From contig NZ_LMIA01000014.1 of NCBI RefSeq assembly GCF_001428565.1, positions 1-37,135 of the forward strand: DNA of 37,135 bases, given 5' to 3'. Below the pieces are notes generated by a model. That model searched no databases. It was not told the origin of the DNA and saw only the letters and a program-made list of their open reading frames with translations. The translations under genes and the position numbers were made by a program. Shown one piece after another: positions 31,447-37,135 of this stretch (position 1 is its first letter; every line of letters begins with the position of its first letter). This DNA comes from Nocardioides sp. Root190. GTDB taxonomy: Bacteria > Actinomycetota > Actinomycetes > Propionibacteriales > Nocardioidaceae.

Positions 31447-33084
31447 ATGGACGCCGTCACCACCCCGCCCACCCCGGTCAACGAGCCCAACCTGACCTAC
31501 GCACCGGGGTCGGCCGAGCGGGACGCGCTCGCCGCGGAGATCTCCGCGATGGACGGGACCACCCGTCAGCTCGACGCGCACATCGGCGGCGAGTGGGTGG
31601 CCGGTGGCGGCGAGGAGATCGCCGTCGTGCAGCCGCACGCGCACCAGAAGGTGCTGGGCGTGCTCCGCAACAGCACCACTGCCGACGCCGAGGCAGCGAT
31701 CGCCGCAGCCAGGGAGGCGGCGCCCGCCTGGCGCGCGCTGCCGTACGACGAGCGTGCGGCGGTGCTGCTGCGTGCGGCCGAGCTGCTGGCCGGTCCCTGG
31801 CGCCAGCGGCTGAACGCCGCGACGGTGCTCGGTCAGTCGAAGACGTCCTTCCAGGCCGAGATCGACGCCGCCTGCGAGCTGATCGACTTCTGGCGCTTCA
31901 ATGCGCACTTCGGCCGCCAGATCCTGGCTGACCAGCCCATCGCCAACAGCACCGGCGTGTGGAACCGCACGGACCACCGACCCCTCGAGGGCTTCGTCTA
32001 CGCGATCACGCCGTTCAACTTCACCGCGATCGCCGGCAACCTGCCCACCGCGCCGGCGCTGATGGGCAACACCGTCATCTGGAAGCCGTCGCCGACCCAG
32101 CAGGTCGCGGCCTCGCTCACCATGGAGCTCCTCACCGAGGCGGGCCTGCCGCCCGGGGTGATCAACATGCTGCCCGGCGACGGACTCGACGTCTCCGAGG
32201 TCGCGCTCGCCCACCCCGACCTGGCGGGCATCCACTTCACCGGCTCCACGCCGACCTTCCAGAAGCTCTGGCACACGGTGGGCACCAACCTCCCGTCGTA
32301 CCGCACCTATCCGCGACTGGTCGGTGAGACCGGCGGCAAGGACTTCGTCATCGCGCACCCCAGTGCCGATCCCGACGTGCTGCGGACCGCGTTGATCCGC
32401 GGCGCCTTCGAGTTCTCCGGCCAGAAGTGCTCGGCCGCCTCCCGCGCCTACGTGCCGCGCTCCCTGTGGGAGCGGATGGGCGATGACCTCGTCGCGCAGA
32501 CCGACGCTCTCCCGATCGGTGACCCCACCGACTTCGCGAACTTCACCGGCGCCGTCATCGATGCGCGGGCGTTCGCCAGGCACGAGGCGGCGATCGAGCG
32601 CGCCAAGGCCACGCCCGGGCTGGAGATCGTGGCCGGTGGCAGCGTCGACGACAGCGTCGGATGGTTCGTGCGCCCCACGATCGTGCTCGCCGACGACCCG
32701 GCGGACGAGATGTTCTCCACCGAGTACTTCGGCCCGATCCTCGTCGTGCACGTGTACGACGACCGCGCCTCCGGTGCGTTCGAGACGATCGTGCGGCAGG
32801 CGGAGTCGGCGGCGCCGTACGCCCTCACCGGCTCGATCCTCGCCACCGATCGCCGCGTCATCGACTGGGCCAGCAACGAGCTCCGCTTCGCCGCGGGCAA
32901 CTTCTACGTCAACGACAAGCCGACCGGAGCGGTCGTCGGTCAGCAGCCGTTCGGCGGCGGTCGCGCGTCGGGCACCAACGACAAGGCCGGCTCGCCGCTC
33001 AACCTGCTGCGCTGGACCTCGCCGCGCTCGATCAAGGAGACGCTGGTCCCGCCGACCGATCACCGGCACCCGCACATGGGGTGA
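31447..33084 (+). CDS. pruA: L-glutamate gamma-semialdehyde (P5C) dehydrogenase
   Basis: The 545-aa product is a type 2 P5C dehydrogenase: YAITPFNFTAIAGNLP and KPSPTQ for NAD binding, the general base Glu294 (VGETGGKD) and the catalytic Cys328 (FSGQKCSA), with the C-terminal QQPFGGGRASGTNDKAG motif. It oxidises glutamate semialdehyde, formed from P5C, to glutamate with NAD. The ATG at 31447 follows GAGAGGA. It is the second step after proline dehydrogenase and shares the operon. Confidence 0.96.
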   Translation: MDAVTTPPTPVNEPNLTYAPGSAERDALAAEISAMDGTTRQLDAHIGGEWVAGGGEEIAVVQPHAHQKVLGVLRNSTTADAEAAIAAAREAAPAWRALPYDERAAVLLRAAELLAGPWRQRLNAATVLGQSKTSFQAEIDAACELIDFWRFNAHFGRQILADQPIANSTGVWNRTDHRPLEGFVYAITPFNFTAIAGNLPTAPALMGNTVIWKPSPTQQVAASLTMELLTEAGLPPGVINMLPGDGLDVSEVALAHPDLAGIHFTGSTPTFQKLWHTVGTNLPSYRTYPRLVGETGGKDFVIAHPSADPDVLRTALIRGAFEFSGQKCSAASRAYVPRSLWERMGDDLVAQTDALPIGDPTDFANFTGAVIDARAFARHEAAIERAKATPGLEIVAGGSVDDSVGWFVRPTIVLADDPADEMFSTEYFGPILVVHVYDDRASGAFETIVRQAESAAPYALTGSILATDRRVIDWASNELRFAAGNFYVNDKPTGAVVGQQPFGGGRASGTNDKAGSPLNLLRWTSPRSIKETLVPPTDHRHPHMG

Positions 33085-33098
33085 CAGCGTCGTAGTGT

Positions 33099-33116
33099 GC
33101 TGACACGGACGTCAGC
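33099..33116. terminator. Short hairpin between pruA and a convergent small gene
   Basis: GCTGAC (33099-33104) and GTCAGC (33111-33116) form a 6-bp stem with a 6-base loop 15 bp past the pruA stop. It is a weak candidate terminator. Confidence 0.35.
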
Positions 33117-33255
33117 GTTCGTCGAGCGCGCAGTAGGTCACCTCACAGGTGTCGGTGTGGCGGGTGCAGTGGGTGATGGTCGCTCCGCTGCTGCGCAGTC
33201 GGGCGAGAACCCGGGCCAGCTCGTCGATGGTGACGGTGATGGTCTGCCAGGTCAT
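33112..33255 (-). CDS. 47-aa small cysteine-containing protein
   Basis: The frame starts at the ATG at 33255 with GAGGAGG nine bases upstream, a very strong site. The product begins MTWQTITVTIDELARVLARL and ends with three cysteines (THCTRHTDTCEVTYCALDER). An amphipathic helix followed by a small Cys-containing beta hairpin fits a tiny regulatory or metal-binding protein. I do not know the family. It follows another tiny gene by 5 bp. Confidence 0.65.
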   Translation of the reverse strand: MTWQTITVTIDELARVLARLRSSGATITHCTRHTDTCEVTYCALDER

Positions 33256-33260
33256 GGTGC

Positions 33261-33383
33261 TCACCTCCTCGGCCCATCGCTCACCAGGTGCAACAGCTCG
33301 TTGCGCAGGGCGAGCCGGAGGTCGGCGGCACTCGGGTGGACGCCGCTTCCCGTCGGGATCGTCGCGGCAACGGTGGTGGTCAT
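33261..33383 (-). CDS. 40-aa small protein upstream of the 47-aa gene
   Basis: The frame from the ATG at 33383 encodes MTTTVAATIPTGSG and a helix (SAADLRLALRNELLHLVSDG) and stops inside the ribosome binding site of the next gene, as in coupled pairs. The ribosome binding site of this gene itself is weak. The two together look like a small bicistronic unit of unknown role, 91 bp from the GH6-like gene. Confidence 0.5.
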   Translation of the reverse strand: MTTTVAATIPTGSGVHPSAADLRLALRNELLHLVSDGPRR

Positions 33384-33474
33384 GTCATCACCATGCGCCG
33401 GCGACGTACGTGCCGGCATCTGTGGCACTACCTATGCCATTACGCATTTCCTTCCGGCCGGCACGCGTAGGCGC

Positions 33475-34647
33475 TCAGCGCGAGAAGCGCGTGTACGTCG
33501 CCATCCGCACCGTGCGGGACTCGGTCCGCGCGTCGTTGCCGCCCTGCTGCATCCAGCGCCAGCCGCGGCCGAACCAGAGGTAGCCGTCGACGTACTGCAG
33601 TGCCTGACGGCGCAGTGTGGGCTGGTCGGTGCCGAGGCCCAGCTTGGCGGCCTCGGGGCCGACGGGATTCCAGGTCGGGCGGTGGCCGATGGTCTGGCAC
33701 ACCCGCTCGGAGCGGGAGCCACAGGTGGGGGTGTTGTCGAACTGGTAGTACTCGTTGCCGGTGGAGCGGTAGAGGCTGCCCCAGCGGGCGTTCCACTGGC
33801 TCCACGTGAACGGCGTGCCGTTGTCGGCGGTGTCGATGACGGCACGCTTGCCGCGGATCCCGGCCTTGGTCAGCGCGGCGGAGAGCCGGGCGGCGAAGGC
33901 GACGTTGGAGGCGACCGAGTCGTAGTGGGTGGCGCCGAGGGCGAAGCCGCGGACGTACTGGATGCCGCTGGCCCGCAGCAACCGGACCGCCTCGTCGAGG
34001 TGCAACCAGTCCGCCGAACCTGCGTCGAGGTAGATCGACTCGCGGCGCAGGACCGTGGAGAGGTACTTCGCCGCCCACGCCGTCATCTTCATCCGCGTGC
34101 CCGGTGTCGGGTCCGGCATGGTGCGCCCGTCGTTGCCGTGGTTGGCGGAGATCGCGAGGTCCGGCTCGAGGACGATCGCCACGCGGGCGGTGCCGATGCC
34201 GAGGGCGATCTGCTTGATCCACGACTGGTAGCGCGCCATCGACCAGGACATCGCCGGCCGCTTGCCGCGCACGACCTCGCCGTCGGGCCAGAGCCCGAAG
34301 ATCGACAGCTGCACCAGTGCATCGGGGTCGCCGCGCTGCGCGTCCTTGACGTACGCCGTCACGGAGCGCCGCACGGTGTCGACGTTGCACGAACCGCAGT
34401 TGGCGAACCACCGCGCCCGCGGCGTCAGCGCGACCCGTCCGAGGACTGCCTTGCGGCTGGGGTTGGTCTCGGCGAGGTAGTTGAGCAGCTCGGGGTTCGC
34501 CCTGGTGGCGATCGTCGAGTGCTGCCACCGCCCGGGCTTCGCGAGCGGGTTCGACGGATTCAGCTCGGGTGCTGTGGCGCCGGCCGTGGCGAAGGACAGC
34601 ACCGCCGCCACGAGCAGCAGCGCGACCAGGAGGAGACGATGACGCAT
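33475..34647 (-). CDS. Divergent GH6-like (cellulase/cellobiohydrolase fold) exported protein
   Basis: The 390-aa product has a signal peptide (about 1-26) and a GH6-type barrel: IVLEPDLAISANHGND, where Asp163 corresponds to the acid of the EPDSL motif, then YLDAGSADWL, RGFALGATHYDSV, AVIDTADNG and DGYLWFGRGW. The usual first aspartate motif (DLPDRDC-like) is not recognisable; LSIFGLWPDGE stands at its place. It therefore may be a weak or altered beta-1,4-glucanase or act on another glucan. No cellulose-binding domain is attached. The ATG at 34647 has AGGAGG very close. It follows the HtrA-like gene by 43 bp on the same strand. Confidence 0.8.
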   Translation of the reverse strand: MRHRLLLVALLLVAAVLSFATAGATAPELNPSNPLAKPGRWQHSTIATRANPELLNYLAETNPSRKAVLGRVALTPRARWFANCGSCNVDTVRRSVTAYVKDAQRGDPDALVQLSIFGLWPDGEVVRGKRPAMSWSMARYQSWIKQIALGIGTARVAIVLEPDLAISANHGNDGRTMPDPTPGTRMKMTAWAAKYLSTVLRRESIYLDAGSADWLHLDEAVRLLRASGIQYVRGFALGATHYDSVASNVAFAARLSAALTKAGIRGKRAVIDTADNGTPFTWSQWNARWGSLYRSTGNEYYQFDNTPTCGSRSERVCQTIGHRPTWNPVGPEAAKLGLGTDQPTLRRQALQYVDGYLWFGRGWRWMQQGGNDARTESRTVRMATYTRFSR

Positions 34648-34690
34648 CTCCTCCTGATCGGTTGGCGGCCTGCGGACCTGAGCGGGCGGC

Positions 34691-35878
34691 TCAGGACACC
34701 GGACCCTCGCCGAGGGTGACGAGTGCCGAGCGACGCTCGCCCGACGACGTGGTCCAGCTGATCCGCACCCGGTCGCCGGCAGCGTGGGCGGCGATCGCGG
34801 CACGGAGCTCGTCGGCCGTGCCGACGGCGGTGTCGTCGACGGCCGTGACGGTGTCCCCGGCGACGAGGCCGGTGCCTTCGGCGGCGGTGCCGTCGATGAC
34901 CTGGGCGACCAGCGGAGTGGTCGCGTCCGGTGAGAGACCGACGCCCAGGTAGCCGTCGTACCCCAGGGTGACGTCGCCGCTGGCGGTGCCTGACTCGATC
35001 TGCTCGACGATCGCCTCCACGGTGGTGATCGCGATGGCGTAGCCGATGACGTCGCGGTTGCCGGTGGACGCGGCGACGTTCATGCCGACGACGTCCCCGT
35101 CGTCGTCGAGCACTGCGCCTCCGGAGTCGCCGGGGACGATGTAGGCGTCGAGCTTGATCAGGTCGGTCAGCCGGGCGGCGCTGCCGTCGGTGGACTGCAC
35201 GGTGATGTCCTGGCCGAGGGCGGTGACGGTGCCGGGGGAAGCCGTCAGCGTTCCTCCGTCGCCGCCGGCGTCCCCCACGGCGACGATCTCGTCGCCGACC
35301 GCGGCAGCGTCCTCGGACAGGTCGACCGGCGTGAGGCCGCTGGCTCCCTCGAGTTGCAGGACTGCCACATCGGCCACGGCGTCCCCGCCGACGTACCTCG
35401 CGGTGTAGGTCTCGCCGGTCGACACCACCGTGACCTCCAGCGAGGTCGCGCCGGCGACGACGTGGTGGTTGGTCACGATGGTGCCGTCGGAGTCGAGGAC
35501 CAGCCCGGTCCCGGCGCCGCTGCCGTTGGTGAGGGTCGAGGCGATCTGCACGATCCCCTCCGACTCCTCGTCGGTCGCGTCGGCCGCCGTCTCCGTCGAC
35601 GTCTCGGCGGGCGCCGTCCCGGCGCCGGGGGAGAGGCCGGGTCCGCGCTGCTGGTACGGCGTCTGGTCGGTCGAGTCGGTGGGGTCGGTCGGGTCGTCGG
35701 TGTCCTGGGCTGCGGTCGAGGGGGTGGAGGCCGCGGCGCCGAAGCTGCCCGCCTCCTTCGCGTCCAGGAGCTGCAGCGCGACGGCTGCGCTGGCGGCGCC
35801 CGATCCGACGAGCAGCACGGAGGCGGCGGTGCCGGCGAGGACGAGGTGGCGGGTGCGGGTCGGGGTGCGGCTGCTCAT
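34691..35878 (-). CDS. HtrA/DegP-like membrane-anchored serine protease with PDZ
   Basis: The 395-aa product has an N-terminal signal anchor (about 11-36), a long Thr/Asp/Ser-rich linker (about 50-105), a trypsin-like domain with the triad His139 (TNHHV), Asp170 (VADVAVL) and Ser252 (GDSGGAV), and a PDZ domain from about 310. It should degrade or process misfolded exported proteins outside the membrane. The ATG at 35878 gives the normal N terminus. It probably forms a transcription unit with the GH6-like gene downstream. Confidence 0.92.
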   Translation of the reverse strand: MSSRTPTRTRHLVLAGTAASVLLVGSGAASAAVALQLLDAKEAGSFGAAASTPSTAAQDTDDPTDPTDSTDQTPYQQRGPGLSPGAGTAPAETSTETAADATDEESEGIVQIASTLTNGSGAGTGLVLDSDGTIVTNHHVVAGATSLEVTVVSTGETYTARYVGGDAVADVAVLQLEGASGLTPVDLSEDAAAVGDEIVAVGDAGGDGGTLTASPGTVTALGQDITVQSTDGSAARLTDLIKLDAYIVPGDSGGAVLDDDGDVVGMNVAASTGNRDVIGYAIAITTVEAIVEQIESGTASGDVTLGYDGYLGVGLSPDATTPLVAQVIDGTAAEGTGLVAGDTVTAVDDTAVGTADELRAAIAAHAAGDRVRISWTTSSGERRSALVTLGEGPVS

Positions 35879-35970
35879 GTGATCGAGGTTGCGCCGCGAG
35901 TCTGTGCGTTGGATGTGTGGCGACCAAGGACTGCCCACGAAACCGGCTGGCTCGGGCGTAGATTGAGATC

Positions 35971-37029
35971 GTGGCCAGCTCGAGGGCGTCCGCTCCCGTG
36001 ACGCAGGAGGTGCGGTTCTGTCGCGCCGACGACGGGGTGCGCATCGCCTGGGCGCGGCACGGTTCCGGCCCGCCGTTGCTGGTCGTCTCCTGCTGGCTCA
36101 GCCACCTGCAGCACGACTGGCAGAGCCCGGTGTGGCGGCACTTCCTCGATGATCTCGGCGACATCGCCACGGTCCTGAGGTACGACGAACGCGGGTTCGG
36201 GCTGTCCGAGTGGGAGGTCTCCGACTTCTCGCTCGCCCGCCGGGTCGCGGACCTCGAGGCACTGGTCGCGGCGACCGGGCTGGATCGCTTCGCGGTGCTG
36301 GGCATGTCGGGCGGCGCGCCGGTTGCGCTGGCCTACGCCCACGCGCATCCCGAGCGGGTGACCCGGCTGGTGCTCTACGGAGGCATGGCCGGCGGCGGCC
36401 TCGCGCAGGAGGACTCGGCCGCGGAGGAGGCGTTCCTGGCGATGATCAAGGCGGGCTGGGCACGACCGGATCCCTTGTTCCGCCGGGTGTTCACGAACGC
36501 CTTCATCCCGGATGCGTCCGAGGAGCAGATGGAGTGGATGGACGAGTTGCAGCGCACCTCGACCAACACAGACAACGCCGTCTGCAGCCGCATCGCCCGT
36601 CACGAGGTCGACGTGCGGGACCTGCTGCCCGGGATCACGGTGCCCACGCTCGTCACCCACGCCGAGGGCGACCGGGTCGCTCCCGACTGGGGCACCCGTC
36701 TCGCGACCGCGATCCCCGACGCGCGCCTGGTGATGCTGGAGTCGCGCAACCACGTGCTGCTCGCCGATGAACCCGCCTGGCCGGTCTTCCTGCACGAGGT
36801 CGAGGCCTTCCTGGCCGAGGACCGCGCCGGCGTGCCCGTGTCCAACCTGTCCGCCCGTGAGCGCGAGATCCTCGCGCTGGCGGCGGAAGGCCTCGACAAC
36901 TCGGCGATCGCCGAGCGGCTGACCCTGAGTGTGCGGACCGTCGAGCGGCACTTCCAGAACATCTATCTCAAGCTCGGGCTCTCCGGCCGCACGGCGCGTG
37001 CCGCAGCAGTGGCACGCGCGCTGACCTGA
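35971..37029 (+). CDS. Alpha/beta hydrolase fused to a LuxR-type DNA-binding domain
   Basis: The 352-aa product has an alpha/beta hydrolase domain (about 15-275) with the nucleophile elbow GMSGG (Ser113), an acid in HAEGDRV and His in SRNHVLL, and a C-terminal LuxR/FixJ helix-turn-helix at about 290-350 (motif LSAREREILALAAEGLDNSAIAERL). Such fusions are known as one-component regulators in which the hydrolase fold may sense or cleave a ligand. The start is a GTG at 35971, divergent from the HtrA-like gene across a 92-bp gap. No obvious target gene other than neighbours is visible. Confidence 0.92.
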   Translation: MASSRASAPVTQEVRFCRADDGVRIAWARHGSGPPLLVVSCWLSHLQHDWQSPVWRHFLDDLGDIATVLRYDERGFGLSEWEVSDFSLARRVADLEALVAATGLDRFAVLGMSGGAPVALAYAHAHPERVTRLVLYGGMAGGGLAQEDSAAEEAFLAMIKAGWARPDPLFRRVFTNAFIPDASEEQMEWMDELQRTSTNTDNAVCSRIARHEVDVRDLLPGITVPTLVTHAEGDRVAPDWGTRLATAIPDARLVMLESRNHVLLADEPAWPVFLHEVEAFLAEDRAGVPVSNLSAREREILALAAEGLDNSAIAERLTLSVRTVERHFQNIYLKLGLSGRTARAAAVARALT

Positions 37030-37043
37030 CCGTCGGGGCGTGC

Positions 37044-37116
37044 GTTGGTCGAGGAGGTCGCGCAGCGTCCGTCGGTCCGTTGGTCGAGGAGGTCGCGCAG
37101 CGACCGTCTCGAGACC
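37044..37116. repeat. Dispersed palindromic repeat, two tandem copies
   Basis: GTTGGTCGAGGAGGTCGCGC begins at 37044 and again at 37079; the second copy continues into CGACCGTCTCGAGACC. The unit contains the hairpin GGTCGC-GCA-GCGACC and lies past the 3' end of the last gene. I recall this sequence as highly repeated in Nocardioides genomes. Confidence 0.75.
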
Positions 37117-37135
37117 TGGTGGGTTGGTGCCGGGT

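Overview
The window is high-GC actinobacterial DNA. The gene content (proline catabolism under a PucR-type regulator, cholesterol oxidase, divergent GH6 protein, HEPN/MNT module) and the dispersed palindrome at the right end (TTGGTCGAGGAGGTCGCGCA type, which I recall as a common intergenic repeat of Nocardioides) point to a Nocardioides-like member of the Nocardioidaceae. That assignment is inference. The first 6 kb looks visibly less GC-rich than the rest.

Layout. (1) 1-7571 is the right end of an integrative element. It holds about eleven small unrelated hypothetical genes in mixed orientation, with copies of a hairpin-forming repeat (core GGCATGGTCGGGCG) mostly at their 3' ends, then a full tyrosine recombinase (6258-7364), then the 3' half of a tRNA-Met gene (CAU anticodon). 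(2) 7572-16062 is an 8.5-kb module ended by a second copy of the same tRNA 3' end (35-bp perfect direct repeats at 7537 and 16028). It has no integrase of its own. It carries a close homologue of the W/Mo-dependent acetylene hydratase of Pelobacter acetylenicus, a coupled 64-aa protein, a PucR-type activator, and a TetR-controlled divergent operon (zinc alcohol dehydrogenase, two tautomerase-fold proteins, a carboxymuconolactone-decarboxylase-like protein, a membrane protein). (3) 16063-19311 is a decayed island: a HEPN/MNT toxin-antitoxin pair with a clear operator, a frameshifted DUF433 gene, a 5'-truncated SWIM-family gene and the C-terminal stub of another tyrosine recombinase.

(4) From about 19.4 kb the content looks like ordinary chromosome: MerR regulator with a classic 19-bp-spacer promoter in front of a SulP anion transporter, a KefB-type antiporter, a secreted cholesterol oxidase, a galE C-terminal remnant, a polysaccharide deacetylase pair, DUF72, lysoplasmalogenase and HNH proteins, a foldback repeat, the proline catabolic locus (PruC-like regulator, proline dehydrogenase, P5C dehydrogenase), two tiny genes, a divergent GH6 protein with an HtrA-like protease, and an alpha/beta hydrolase fused to a LuxR-type DNA-binding domain.

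The most interesting parts are the acetylene hydratase module packaged as an integrase-less island between tRNA 3' ends, and the repeat-punctuated small-gene array beside the recombinase, which behaves on paper like a cassette array but does not match known integrons closely. No complete tRNA, rRNA or CRISPR array was seen.
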